DNA of 64,000 nucleotides from Escherichia sp. E1V33 (GTDB taxonomy: Bacteria; Pseudomonadota; Gammaproteobacteria; Enterobacterales; Enterobacteriaceae): contig NZ_RHJI01000012.1 in NCBI RefSeq assembly GCF_004211955.1, positions 124,001-188,000 on the forward strand. The letters are read 5' to 3'. The notes beneath the pieces were generated by a model. It saw only the letters and a list, made by a program, of their open reading frames with translations, was not told the DNA's origin and searched no databases. The translations under genes and the position numbers were made by a program. Shown piece after piece: positions 1 through 11,443 of the stretch (its first letter is position 1; the number at the start of each line of letters is the position of its first letter).

Positions 1-369
1 GCCAAACAGGCGTAGTTCCGGCGTATCGGTGAAGAAACTTAATGCGGAAAAGACGATAACCAGATAAGAGACGTTGGCGATAACCGCACATAGCCAGTAC
101 CCCCATGCGGAGCAGAAGCCGATTAACTCGCCAAATCCTTCCCGCGCATAGGTAAAAATACCGCCGTCAAGGTCGGGACGAATGCGTGTCAGGATCAGCA
201 TGGCAAAGGCCAGCAATAAGATGCCAGCGCCAGTAATACCCCAGCCGATGAGCAGTGCTGCCGGGCTGGCAACCGCCGCCATATTTTGCGGCAGACTGAA
301 AACACCCGCGCCCAGCATTGAGCTTAATACCAGCGCGGTGAGTGCGCTCAGTCCCAGTTTCTTTTCCAT
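1..369 (-). CDS. ydgI: Amino-acid antiporter YdgI (arginine/ornithine type), N-terminal part
   Basis: The first 123 codons of a protein that continues beyond the left edge. It begins MEKKLGLSALTALVLSSMLG, and the reading frame stays open to base 1. The glycine-rich first helix (SSMLGAGVFSLPQN) and the following hydrophobic segments are typical of APC-superfamily amino-acid/polyamine antiporters of the ArcD group. The family exchanges basic amino acids such as arginine and ornithine across the inner membrane. Assignment to ydgI rests on sequence and on its position next to ydgH and pntAB. The substrate is inferred from the family and the C-terminal two thirds cannot be judged. Confidence 0.85.
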   Translation of the reverse strand, partial: MEKKLGLSALTALVLSSMLGAGVFSLPQNMAAVASPAALLIGWGITGAGILLLAFAMLILTRIRPDLDGGIFTYAREGFGELIGFCSAWGYWLCAVIANVSYLVIVFSALSFFTDTPELRLFG

Positions 370-515
370 CGATATCCAGTGTTTAAAACGTGTTCAGAAG
401 AATAAATATTAGGGCAAAACGCATAAAAATGGTGAATGCCACTAAAGCGCGGGATTTTACGAAGAGATGTGCCGGCATGCAATGGTTGCAGGAAGATTTG
501 TAGCTAAAAATCGGA

Positions 516-536
516 AAGGCGGCATAAAGCCGCCTT
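516..536 (-). terminator. Hairpin terminator after ydgH
   Basis: AAGGCGGC and GCCGCCTT form a perfect 8-bp stem with a 5-base loop, about 20 bp past the ydgH stop codon. The T-tract after it on the minus strand is short, so the termination role is inferred from position and shape. Confidence 0.65.
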
Positions 537-557
537 ATTGTGATACTGAATAGTTAT

Positions 558-1502
558 TTATTTATACAGGTCTGCACTGATGGTCAGGTTGTTACCACGT
601 TCCTGCCACTGGCGGGTGATGTGGTAATACTTAGCACCTTTCTTCGCGGCACGTTTAGCAACCTGATAGGAGACTTCGGTCATGTTGCCGTAGTTACCTG
701 AGAACTTAATGCTATCGAACGGGACCATCATTGCTGCGGTCGCTTTGTTCAGTTCTTCTACTTTGGTGCCGTCAGGAAGCGTGACAGTGTAACGTCCGCC
801 TTTTGAAGATTGAGTTTCAAAGAAACGACCGACTTCAGCACTTGGTGATGCAGTGGTGGCAACGCCCGGGATTTCAACTTTCTTCGCAGCTTCGCCACCT
901 GCGGCCAGTGCCGCGCGACCTGCATCAGAATCAGCAGGGATCACATCCGGACTCTGGACGATGCGTTTTTTAGCATCTTGTTTGTAGATGAACGCAGTAA
1001 TACGCTGGTTACCGCCCTGGTTGGCATCTATCTGGCGAACGATGTAGTAAGAGTAGGCACCTTTCGCTTTTGCTGCTTTGGTGATGGCATCATTCACTTC
1101 CGGCTGGCTACGGAAGAAACCCTGCACGGTCACGGTGTCGTACGGCTCAATCAGAACAGCCTGCTCTTTAGGCAGCTCAATCACGCCATTAAAAACGCGA
1201 TTCTTATCAGCTTCTGCTTTTTCAGCATCGGCTTTATAAAGATCGGCAACCACACGCCAGTTACCGCTGTTACCGAAATCTGATGTATCGACAACATAAA
1301 AAGAGGCGGCGTCTTCTTTATCAGCGCGACGGGAAACAGCTTTAACCGCTTCGCCAATGGCATTAAAACGGCCGGTAACCACTACACGGTCAAAAGGTTT
1401 AACCGCTGCCGCTTGCTCCGGTGTCAGTTCTGTTGCTGCGTTAACGGAAAATGCCGTAGCAGAAAGCAGTGCCGACGCCAGGAGGGTGTTCTTAAGCTTC
1501 AT
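558..1502 (-). CDS. ydgH: YdgH, periplasmic protein with three DUF1471 repeats
   Basis: A 314-residue secreted protein. A Sec signal peptide occupies about residues 1-22 (MKLKNTLLASALL..., cleavage after SVNA). It is followed by three copies of the DUF1471 (BhsA/McbA/YhcN) fold at roughly 25-115, 120-185 and 240-314. Each copy carries a V(T/Q)G-F type strand and a YY-I/V-R-Q type segment. Single-domain members of the family are stress or biofilm proteins, while YdgH is the large triple-domain form. The molecular role is not settled and none is claimed here. It is a monocistronic gene transcribed away from pntAB. Confidence 0.9.
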   Translation of the reverse strand: MKLKNTLLASALLSATAFSVNAATELTPEQAAAVKPFDRVVVTGRFNAIGEAVKAVSRRADKEDAASFYVVDTSDFGNSGNWRVVADLYKADAEKAEADKNRVFNGVIELPKEQAVLIEPYDTVTVQGFFRSQPEVNDAITKAAKAKGAYSYYIVRQIDANQGGNQRITAFIYKQDAKKRIVQSPDVIPADSDAGRAALAAGGEAAKKVEIPGVATTASPSAEVGRFFETQSSKGGRYTVTLPDGTKVEELNKATAAMMVPFDSIKFSGNYGNMTEVSYQVAKRAAKKGAKYYHITRQWQERGNNLTISADLYK

Positions 1503-3555
<2,053 letters not shown>

Positions 3556-3562
3556 GGGGTAA

Positions 3563-4954
<1,392 letters not shown>

Positions 4955-4960
4955 ACTAAA

Positions 4961-4978
4961 CGGCCTCTACGGAGGCCG
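4961..4978 (+). terminator. Terminator hairpin after pntB
   Basis: CGGCCTC and GAGGCCG pair around a 4-base loop 6 bp after the pntB stop. There is no clear T-run, so it may work together with the adjacent REP element. Confidence 0.6.
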
Positions 4979-4994
4979 CTTGCCAGCGTAGAAA

Positions 4995-5068
4995 TGCCTG
5001 ATGCACTACGCTTATCAGGCCTACATGTAAGCTGCAATGTGTAGGCCGAATAAGGCGTTAACGCCGGG
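4995..5068. repeat. REP/BIME element between pntB and tqsA
   Basis: Two facing repetitive extragenic palindrome halves. One reads TGCCTGATGCACTACGCTTA followed by TCAGGCCTAC, and the other reads GTAGGCCGAATAAGGCGTT. These match the Y/Z-type REP consensus of enterobacteria. The element lies between convergent genes, a usual REP position, where it can stabilise mRNA 3' ends. Confidence 0.85.
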
Positions 5069-5071
5069 CTG

Positions 5072-6106
5072 TCACTCTTTATTGAGATCGCTTAACAGAA
5101 CGGCGATGCTTTGGCCTCCTGCCGTTTGCTCAAGCGCAATTTTGACAATAATCGTCAACGGTACAGAAAGCAGCATTCCCACGGGACCTAACAACCATCC
5201 CCAAAAAATTAATGACAAAAAAACCACTAGTGTGGAAAGTCCTAACCCGCGCCCCATAATGCGTGGCTCCAGAATATTGCCGAAGACCAAATTAATCAGC
5301 AGATATCCCGCCAGCACCAGCAACGCTTCGTAGAAACCATTAAAGACCAGAACCTGGGCGATAGGGGGGATAGCCGCCAGCACCGAACCAATATTGGGTA
5401 TGTAATTAAGCGCAAAGGCCAGCAATCCCCAGACAAAAGCAAAGCGAACGTCCATTGCAGCGAGCATCGCCCAGGCGACCAGACCGGTGACGATACTAAT
5501 GGCCGTCTTCAGTACCAGGTAATGCGATACACTATCAATGGCGCGTTGAATAGCCGCCATTCCCTCGACCGGGCGAGTCATCATTTGTTGCAGTTTGCTG
5601 GGCAGTTGTGGCACTTCGAGCAGCATAAACAGCACCGTCAGCAGCAACAAAAATATCGACGACATGGCATTAGATAACTGCGTCAGTAAATTGGTGAGTA
5701 ACGTCATAGCCGCGTTGGGGTCAATGTAATGCGCCAGTTGATCAACCGAGACATCAATACCCACGCGTTGTAATAACGGTTCCAGAGCTTGCAGTGGTTT
5801 TATGATTGAGCTGCGATAGAGCGGCAAGGTACGAGTGAGCTCATTGAGTGTTGAACCGAGATAGGCAAGCAGCAGTATCATCGCCATTACGATGATGATC
5901 ATTAAAATCGACACAGCCAGTACGCGCGGCACTCGCCAGCGAACCATGCGTTGTACCAGAGGATTAAGAATTACAGCGATAAATAGAGCGAGGATAAAGG
6001 GGACGATGATATCGGCGGCAAACCGAATGCCACAGAGAATAATGACCAGCATTCCCAACATTATGACGATTTTTAGACCATTGAGTGTGATGATCGGCTT
6101 TGCCAT
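5072..6106 (-). CDS. tqsA: AI-2 transporter TqsA
   Basis: 344 residues of the AI-2E (UPF0118) membrane family, with about eight hydrophobic helices across the whole length. N-terminal helices occupy residues 10-80 (including [20 protein letters not shown]) and the C-terminal segments end in [18 protein letters not shown]. In E. coli TqsA (YdgG) is linked to export of the quorum signal autoinducer-2 and affects biofilm and motility. The lsr uptake locus in the same window handles the opposite direction. Confidence 0.93.
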   Translation of the reverse strand: MAKPIITLNGLKIVIMLGMLVIILCGIRFAADIIVPFILALFIAVILNPLVQRMVRWRVPRVLAVSILMIIIVMAMILLLAYLGSTLNELTRTLPLYRSSIIKPLQALEPLLQRVGIDVSVDQLAHYIDPNAAMTLLTNLLTQLSNAMSSIFLLLLTVLFMLLEVPQLPSKLQQMMTRPVEGMAAIQRAIDSVSHYLVLKTAISIVTGLVAWAMLAAMDVRFAFVWGLLAFALNYIPNIGSVLAAIPPIAQVLVFNGFYEALLVLAGYLLINLVFGNILEPRIMGRGLGLSTLVVFLSLIFWGWLLGPVGMLLSVPLTIIVKIALEQTAGGQSIAVLLSDLNKE

Positions 6107-6517
6107 GCTTATCCCCGTTTTTTCTTCCTTCGCTAATAATATTTTATTTTTAGCGGCGGCATTATAACGAAAATCAAACCACTCAGGTAAAGAAATGAAA
6201 ATGTTTTGAGTTAATTCTTAAGCTATGGTACAAATCAGACGTGTTCAACTACCGAGGACAATTATCATCCGCGATGACGAGAAGCAACAATGCGGATAAT
6301 TGTAATATTATGGACAATTTGTTCAGGACGTTATTTTCTACATTTACCCATCTTCGTACCTCATCCACTATCTTGCTCGCAGGTGAGCAGCACTGGCGCA
6401 ACGCGCTTTAGTCCTTTCTTCTGCCGAAGCTTGCGCTATGCGCCGGGCTTGACCACTTTACTTTGGTTTCGCTGAATCAAGCGAACATTAAAATAATTCT
6501 CTTGCAGGAGAAGGACG
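6107..6517. promoter_or_regulatory. mdtJI 5' control region and leader
   Basis: 411 bp between tqsA and mdtJ. The left end is AT-rich and contains the leftward tqsA promoter. The right half is the probable mdtJI leader, in which two overlapping short reading frames are open (described separately). Spermidine control through a translated leader with Rho-dependent termination is known for this operon in E. coli. The sequence here is compatible with that but does not prove it. Confidence 0.5.
6310..6411 (+). CDS. Possible leader peptide of mdtJI (MdtU-like uORF)
   Basis: A 33-codon frame from ATG 6310 to TAG 6409-6411 (MDNLFRTLFSTFTHLRTSST...). It can be extended in frame to ATG 6274, giving 45 codons. 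A different frame, ATG 6290 to TGA 6475 (61 codons, MRIIVILWTICSGRYF...), overlaps it and has the better purine run (GAGAAG) before its start. An upstream ORF named mdtU is known to control mdtJI in E. coli. I cannot tell by eye which of these frames is its counterpart, so no symbol is given. Confidence 0.35.
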   Translation: MDNLFRTLFSTFTHLRTSSTILLAGEQHWRNAL

Positions 6518-6883
6518 ATGTATTTTTATTGGATTTTATTAGGTCTGGCTATTGCCACAGAAATTACCGGTACGTTATCTATGAAATGGGCTAGCGTCAG
6601 TGATGGAAACGGCGGGTTTATTTTAATGCTGGTGATGATTACTCTGTCATATATATTCCTCTCTTTCGCCGTTAAAAAAATCGCGTTAGGCGTAGCCTAT
6701 GCGCTGTGGGAAGGTATCGGTATTTTATTTATTACGCTGTTTAGCGTTCTGTTATTTGATGAAAGTTTATCGCTGATGAAAATTGCCGGGTTAACGACCC
6801 TGGTTGCCGGGATTGTCTTGATCAAATCGGGTACGCGTAAAGGGCGTAAATCTACGCTGGAGCAGAATCATGGCTCAGTTTGA
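6518..6883 (+). CDS. mdtJ: Spermidine exporter subunit MdtJ (SMR family)
   Basis: 121 residues with four transmembrane helices, a small multidrug resistance-type subunit. The essential membrane glutamate of the family is in helix 1 ([16 protein letters not shown], Glu near 16). MdtJ pairs with MdtI to excrete spermidine, relieving polyamine overload. ATG 6518 follows GGAGAAGGACG. Its 3' end overlaps mdtI by 14 bp, so the two are translationally linked. Confidence 0.95.
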   Translation: MYFYWILLGLAIATEITGTLSMKWASVSDGNGGFILMLVMITLSYIFLSFAVKKIALGVAYALWEGIGILFITLFSVLLFDESLSLMKIAGLTTLVAGIVLIKSGTRKGRKSTLEQNHGSV

Positions 6884-7199
6884 ATGGATTCACGCCGCCT
6901 GGTTGGCACTGGCGATAGTGCTGGAAATTATTGCTAACGTCTTTTTGAAATTCTCTGATGGCTTTCGCCGTAAAGTCTATGGCTTGCTGTCGCTGGCGGC
7001 GGTACTTGCTGCTTTTTGTGCGCTATCCCAGGCAGTTAAAGGGATCGACTTGTCAGTGGCGTATGCGTTGTGGGGCGGGTTTGGTATTGCCGCCACATTA
7101 GCAGCCGGTTGGATCCTGTTTGGTCAGCGGTTAAACCGTAAAGGCTGGGTTGGTCTGGTCCTGTTGTTAGCAGGAATGATCATGGTGAAACTCGCCTGA
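6870..7199 (+). CDS. mdtI: Spermidine exporter subunit MdtI (SMR family)
   Basis: 109 residues, four transmembrane helices, paralogue of and partner to MdtJ. The conserved glutamate lies in [18 protein letters not shown] (near residue 19). The start sits inside the end of mdtJ, the usual arrangement for heterodimeric SMR pairs. SpeG, encoded at about 21 kb in this window, provides the alternative route for lowering free spermidine by acetylation. Confidence 0.95.
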   Translation: MAQFEWIHAAWLALAIVLEIIANVFLKFSDGFRRKVYGLLSLAAVLAAFCALSQAVKGIDLSVAYALWGGFGIAATLAAGWILFGQRLNRKGWVGLVLLLAGMIMVKLA

Positions 7200-7204
7200 T
7201 GCTT

Positions 7205-7232
7205 ATGCTGCCCGTATTTTCGGGCAGCATTT
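7205..7232. terminator. Bidirectional terminator between mdtI and ydgD
   Basis: ATGCTGCCCG and CGGGCAGCAT form a perfect 10-bp stem with a 6-base loop rich in T/A. It lies between two convergent genes and can serve both. Confidence 0.8.
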
Positions 7233-7237
7233 AAACG

Positions 7238-8059
7238 CTATTGCCGGGATAACTCTTCCAGTTTGTCGCGAAAGCCGGTAACAGAGATAGCCCGATTATC
7301 GGCCCGCCAGCGATCTTTAGCCGCAGGCGCCGAACTTTGCACGCCAATCAACTGCCAACCGCCATCAGTATGCAGCATTAGCGGCGAACCGCTGTCACCC
7401 GGTAGGGTATCGCACTGATGCGACATCACCGACGTTTGCGCCCAGCCAGTCACTTCGCAATTTTTATGACTGTACAACGTATCCAGGTGATCCTCGGGAT
7501 ATCCTGCCTGGGTCACTTTACGACCTGCTGCTTTTAATGCGGCGGTGAGTGCTGCTTTGTCTCCCTCGAAAAGTGGTAAGGGGGTAATGCCAGAAGGCGG
7601 ATTGCGCAGCACAATCAAACCAAAATCCCACGGCGCGGCAGCTGGCGGGACAATCCAGCCATCTCCATTAGCCTTTAACCGTTTTCCTAATGTCGGATCT
7701 ACACGGCCTTCAATGTTGTGGATCTCATAACGCCATAGCCCCTTATTCGACACAAAACGCAGTGCAACTGCTTTGTCTGGTTTGCCTTTTGGCGGCGTTA
7801 ATAAACAGTGACCCGCCGTTAATGCGAGATTGGGCGCAATCAGGGTGGCCGTGCAGAGATTTCCACTGGCAGTCTCCAGTTGCCCAACCGCATCCCACGG
7901 AGATTGGGTCGTGTTAATTACCGACACTCGATCGTCATGACCAAAAAACAGGGTGCTGACTTCATCATTAGCCGATTCAGGACTATCAGGTTTATCCGCA
8001 AATACCAATGCAGATGTCAAACTAATTGCACCCAGTACTACAGCAATGGTTGTACGCAT
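7238..8059 (-). CDS. ydgD: Trypsin-like serine protease homologue YdgD
   Basis: 273 residues with a signal peptide ([21 protein letters not shown], about 1-21), so periplasmic. It has a chymotrypsin/S1-type protease domain. All three catalytic positions are visible: His in LTAGHC (near 89), Asp in WDFGLIV (near 145) and Ser in GDSGSPLML (near 222). Two cysteine pairs could form disulphides. Substrate unknown. The intact triad argues for an active enzyme. Confidence 0.9.
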   Translation of the reverse strand: MRTTIAVVLGAISLTSALVFADKPDSPESANDEVSTLFFGHDDRVSVINTTQSPWDAVGQLETASGNLCTATLIAPNLALTAGHCLLTPPKGKPDKAVALRFVSNKGLWRYEIHNIEGRVDPTLGKRLKANGDGWIVPPAAAPWDFGLIVLRNPPSGITPLPLFEGDKAALTAALKAAGRKVTQAGYPEDHLDTLYSHKNCEVTGWAQTSVMSHQCDTLPGDSGSPLMLHTDGGWQLIGVQSSAPAAKDRWRADNRAISVTGFRDKLEELSRQ

Positions 8060-8158
8060 ATCACACTCTGGTGGGTAATTATGATTATTAAAAGCAAACC
8101 CTCATAAATACTATAGCCGGGACGGGATTAAAGTGGGAGTGAAATCAGATAACTACGA

Positions 8159-8242
8159 TCAGAAAAGATAAAAGCGAGTGGCAATCAGTGCACATAAAAT
8201 AAGTATGATAAGAATGAACTCAAAGCGATAACGGCCCACCAT
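8159..8242 (-). CDS. ydgU: Small membrane protein YdgU (27 aa)
   Basis: ATG at 8242 preceded by GGAGGG with 5-6 nt spacing. 27 codons end at TGA 8159-8161: MVGRYRFEFILIILILCALI then ATRFYLF. It is a single transmembrane helix with a short basic N-terminus. It lies downstream of asr on the same strand, and a co-transcribed small protein YdgU is known at this place in E. coli. The strong Shine-Dalgarno and hydrophobic helix support real translation. Function unknown. Confidence 0.88.
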   Translation of the reverse strand: MVGRYRFEFILIILILCALIATRFYLF

Positions 8243-8264
8243 AGTACCCTCCGCTAAAGGCGGC

Positions 8265-8285
8265 GCTAAACGTTATCCGTTTAGC
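8265..8285 (-). terminator. Hairpin between asr and ydgU
   Basis: GCTAAAC and GTTTAGC pair around a 7-base loop. It may partly attenuate read-through from asr into ydgU. There is no long T-run, so complete termination is doubtful. Confidence 0.5.
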
Positions 8286-8334
8286 ACCGTAATTTTCAGG
8301 CGCGAGGGGGCGCGCCATTATTGCTGTTGAAAAC

Positions 8335-8643
8335 TCAAGCTGCTGGTTGTGCGGCTGGTTTTGCAGGTTGCTGATGGCTGTGTTTCTTGGTGTGTTTTTT
8401 CGCGGCTTGTGCTTTTTGTTCCGGAGCTTTCTGCTCAGTTGTCGCTTTTTTATGATGTTTTTTCGCTGCCTGCGCTTTTTGGGCAGGTGCTGCTTTATGC
8501 TGTTTTTTATGATGCATGGTTTTTGCAGGTGCAGTTTTGGTGGCAGTTGTTGCAGGGGCCGGTGTGGTCGCAGTCTCTGCGGCAAAGGCGGCAGAAGAGA
8601 GACTCATTGCAGCGGCAACAACCAGCGCTAATACTTTTTTCAT
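8335..8643 (-). CDS. asr: Acid shock protein Asr
   Basis: 102 residues from ATG 8643. The ATG at 8649 is one base from the GAGGG ribosome-binding site, so the second ATG is favoured. A signal peptide ([21 protein letters not shown]) is followed by a very basic, low-complexity Lys/Ala/His/Gln chain with the repeated block QKAQAAKKH. Asr is a periplasmic protein strongly induced at low pH and needed for growth at moderate acidity. An RstA-type site lies about 105 bp upstream, matching known control by RstBA. Confidence 0.96.
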   Translation of the reverse strand: MKKVLALVVAAAMSLSSAAFAAETATTPAPATTATKTAPAKTMHHKKQHKAAPAQKAQAAKKHHKKATTEQKAPEQKAQAAKKHTKKHSHQQPAKPAAQPAA

Positions 8644-8747
8644 TGTCATACCCTCAATTTGGTTTTTTTATGCAACCCCACTGCGGGGCCGATGTAATGA
8701 CTATATCTCGGGTAATGGGAGGCTTCCGTGAGTGGTTGGTTTCGGCA

Positions 8748-8761
8748 TGTAACGATATGTA
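8748..8761 (-). promoter_or_regulatory. RstA box upstream of asr
   Basis: On the minus strand this reads TACATATCGTTACA, a full match to the RstA consensus TACATNTNGTTACA. RstA is the acid/Mg-linked response regulator known to activate asr. It lies about 105 bp before the asr start codon. Confidence 0.8.
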
Positions 8762-8902
8762 CAAAGTAAATTGATAAATAATAACGCGATGTGACTTAAG
8801 GTAAATACCCTACTAATATCAGTAGTCTTGATCGAGTTTACTATTTCGCTGTGCCCAAAACGGTAGAATTACTTTGCATCATCAATAAATGACACACAGT
8901 AA

Positions 8903-9007
8903 ATGAATCCGCTAATTTGGGTATTTATTATCCTGATGACGTTAGATGCGCTGCGGGAATTGGCTGGCGCTTCGTCTATTTTAGGATGGTTATTAACGTT
9001 GAGTTGA
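8903..9007 (+). CDS. Hydrophobic 34-residue ORF, unnamed
   Basis: ATG 8903 to TGA 9005-9007: MNPLIWVFIILMTLDALREL then AGASSILGWLLTLS. One clear transmembrane helix at residues 3-14, a charged DALRE turn, then a second hydrophobic stretch. The ribosome-binding site is weak (CAGTAA), and a strong hairpin follows 8 bp after the stop, as for a short independent transcript. It lies in the 406-bp gap between asr and ynfM. I do not recognise it with certainty. It could be one of the short membrane proteins found in enterobacteria or a chance ORF. Confidence 0.45.
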   Translation: MNPLIWVFIILMTLDALRELAGASSILGWLLTLS

Positions 9008-9015
9008 GCAGACAA

Positions 9016-9051
9016 TAAGCCCGGGTGGGTATTTTACTCAGCCCGGACTTA
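9016..9051. terminator. Bidirectional hairpin between the 34-aa ORF and ynfM
   Basis: TAAGCCCGGG and CCCGGACTTA form a 10-bp stem (one G-T pair), extended inward by TGGGT/ACTCA with one unpaired base. ATTTTT follows on the plus strand. It serves as terminator for ynfM (minus) and for any transcript of the 34-residue ORF. Confidence 0.7.
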
Positions 9052-9055
9052 TTTT

Positions 9056-10309
9056 TCAGGCATGCAATCGATGGTGTAAACGTGTACCCACTATAATCGC
9101 GACCACCAGCATCGAAGCGATAAAGGCGCCAACGCCGTTCCAGCCGTAGTTATGCCAGAAGACCCCACCTAATGTTCCGGCAATACTTGACCCCACGTAG
9201 TAACTGAACAGATACAGCGAGGAAGCCTGGCCTTTGGCGCGTTTAGCACGGGGGCCAATCCAGCTGCTGGCGACCGAGTGAGCGGCAAAGAATCCGGCGG
9301 AGAAGAGCAGCATCCCGGCAAAAATCAGCCATATCGAACTGAATAATGTCATTAACAGGCCAACAAGCATGACACCTGTTGAAGACAACATCACCGGACC
9401 GCGTCCAAAGCGGGTGGTCATGGTTCCGGCTTTTGGTGAACTCCAGGTACCGGTCAAATAGACCAGCGATAATAAACCCACCACCGCCTGACTGACATGC
9501 CACGGGGAAAGCATCAAGCGATAGCCAATATAATTAAACAGGGTAACGAATGAGCCCATCAGCAAAAAACCTTCTGTGAATAACAAAGGCAATCCCTGGT
9601 CGCGCCAGTGCAGGCGGAAGTTGATAAACAATGTTTTAGGGCGCAGTGAGGAAGGGCGGAAATGGCGAGATTCGGGAAGAATTTTCCAGAACATTAACGC
9701 CGAGGCCAGTGCGAAACAGCCAATCGCTGCCAGTGCAATTCGCCAGCTGAAGAAATCGGTGAAGACACCGCTAATTAAGCGTCCGCTCATGCCGCCAATC
9801 GAGTTACCGCTGATGTACAACCCCATTGAAAAGGCGACAAAACTCGGGTGGATCTCTTCGCTAAGGTAGGTCATGCCCACCGCAGCCACGCCGCTTAATG
9901 AAAGGCCAATTAAGGCACGCATCACCAAAATGCCGTGCCAGCTGGTCATCATCGTCGTAAGTAGCATGCAGATGGAGGCCAATAACAGCGCCGTAACCAT
10001 CACTGGCTTGCGACCAATGGCATCGGAAAGCGGGCCAGTAAACAGCAAACCGATAGCCAGCATTGCCGTTGAAATTGACAGTGAAATACTACTGTTTGCG
10101 GGTGTTAAGCCAAACTCCTGCGAAAGAACCGGAAGGATAGGTTGCACACAATAGAGAAGCGCGAAGGTCGCCAGTCCGGCAGAAAAAAGCGCCAGGGTCA
10201 CGCGCATAAATTGCGGCGTACCGCGTTTGATGAATAGGTTTGGCTGGGAAACGTTTTGCTTGTCAGTGTCGCTTGCCGGAGCGTCATCAACAGTTGTGGT
10301 ACGACTCAC
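9056..10309 (-). CDS. ynfM: MFS transporter YnfM
   Basis: 417 residues with twelve predicted transmembrane helices after a 35-residue polar N-terminus. Motif-A-like GPLSDAIGRKPVM (near 93-105) marks the loop between helices 2 and 3. The family includes drug and arabinose-type exporters, and the true substrate is not known. It is transcribed divergently from the LysR gene ynfL with a 106-bp shared gap, which suggests that YnfL controls it. Confidence 0.9.
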   Translation of the reverse strand: MSRTTTVDDAPASDTDKQNVSQPNLFIKRGTPQFMRVTLALFSAGLATFALLYCVQPILPVLSQEFGLTPANSSISLSISTAMLAIGLLFTGPLSDAIGRKPVMVTALLLASICMLLTTMMTSWHGILVMRALIGLSLSGVAAVGMTYLSEEIHPSFVAFSMGLYISGNSIGGMSGRLISGVFTDFFSWRIALAAIGCFALASALMFWKILPESRHFRPSSLRPKTLFINFRLHWRDQGLPLLFTEGFLLMGSFVTLFNYIGYRLMLSPWHVSQAVVGLLSLVYLTGTWSSPKAGTMTTRFGRGPVMLSSTGVMLVGLLMTLFSSIWLIFAGMLLFSAGFFAAHSVASSWIGPRAKRAKGQASSLYLFSYYVGSSIAGTLGGVFWHNYGWNGVGAFIASMLVVAIIVGTRLHHRLHA

Positions 10310-10415
10310 TTGAAATCCTTACTAAATATGCGCGTTGTGTTGGCTCAGGAATAGAGTAGGAAAATCGAATTGTTATGTCTAATATATTAATAGTCTCAAA
10401 TAATATGTTTGAAAT

Positions 10416-11309
10416 ATGAATATTGAATTGCGTCACCTCCGTTACTTCATCGCTGTTGCAGAAGAACTGCATTTTGGCCGTGCTGCTGCGCGACTGAATA
10501 TTTCCCAACCACCACTAAGCCAACAGATTCAGGCGTTGGAGCTACAAATTGGCGCGCGCCTGCTGGCCAGGACCAATCGTAGCGTTGCGCTCACCGCTGC
10601 AGGCAAACAATTTCTTGCCGATAGTCGTCAAATTCTTTCTCTGGTAGACGATGCCGTCGCGCGAGCTGAACGACTGCATCAGGGGGAGGCGGGAGAGTTA
10701 CGCATTGGCTTCACCTCATCGGCGCCATTCATTCGCGCAGTGTCAGATACCTTATCGTTATTTCGCCGCGAATTTCCTGATGTCCATTTGCAGACACGCG
10801 AGATGAATACCCGCGAGCAAATTGCACCTCTTATCGAAGGAACACTCGATATGGGACTATTACGCAATACTTTGCTGCCGGAGACGTTGAACCACGCGGT
10901 AATTGTACATGAACCGCTCATGGCGATGATTCCGCACGATCATCCATTGGCAAGTAAATCTGTAGTTACGCTGGCGGAACTGGCAAAAGAGCCGTTTGTT
11001 TTCTTTGATCCCCACGTCGGGACGGGGCTTTATGATGACATTCTTGGCCTGATGCGACGCTACAATCTTACGCCGGTTATTACCCAGGAAGTGGGTGAGG
11101 CAATGACCATCATAGGCCTCGTGTCTGCCGGTTTGGGCGTTTCGATTTTGCCCGCCTCCTTTAAGCGTGTTCAGCTTAATGAAATGCGTTGGATACCTAT
11201 TGCTGAAGAAGATGCGGTTTCTGAAATGTGGTTGGTCTGGCCGAGGCATCATGAACAAAGTTCGGCTGCGCGAAACTTTCGTATTCAGCTGCTGAATGCT
11301 CTCAGGTGA
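10416..11309 (+). CDS. ynfL: LysR-type transcriptional regulator YnfL
   Basis: 297 residues. An N-terminal winged helix-turn-helix (1-60, LRHLRYFIAVAEELHFGRAA with LNISQPPLSQQIQALE) is followed by a periplasmic-binding-like effector domain (90-295). Divergent orientation to ynfM is the standard LysR arrangement, so control of ynfM and itself is inferred. No matching ligand can be read from the sequence. Confidence 0.9.
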   Translation: MNIELRHLRYFIAVAEELHFGRAAARLNISQPPLSQQIQALELQIGARLLARTNRSVALTAAGKQFLADSRQILSLVDDAVARAERLHQGEAGELRIGFTSSAPFIRAVSDTLSLFRREFPDVHLQTREMNTREQIAPLIEGTLDMGLLRNTLLPETLNHAVIVHEPLMAMIPHDHPLASKSVVTLAELAKEPFVFFDPHVGTGLYDDILGLMRRYNLTPVITQEVGEAMTIIGLVSAGLGVSILPASFKRVQLNEMRWIPIAEEDAVSEMWLVWPRHHEQSSAARNFRIQLLNALR

Positions 11310-11410
11310 GGTAAAATACAGCTAAAAAAACCGAAAAGTGTGCTGTTAATCACATGGCTAAGTAAAAATTTGACGGCACGCATTGAAGTGTTTCACCATA
11401 GCCTACAGAT

Positions 11411-11430
11411 TATTTCGGAGCGCGAAAATA
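11411..11430 (+). promoter_or_regulatory. Mlc self-operator
   Basis: TATTTCG-gagcg-CGAAAATA is an interrupted palindrome directly before the mlc start. It fits the known Mlc binding pattern (TTTCG half-site and its complement), so autoregulation is likely. It ends 13 bp before the GTG start. Confidence 0.7.
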
Positions 11431-11443
11431 TAGGGAGTATAAG

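Noticed and set aside
8349..8774. Open frames up to 141 codons on the plus strand opposite asr
   Set aside because: They arise from the low-complexity Lys/Ala/His codons of asr on the other strand and have no family resemblance or ribosome-binding site.
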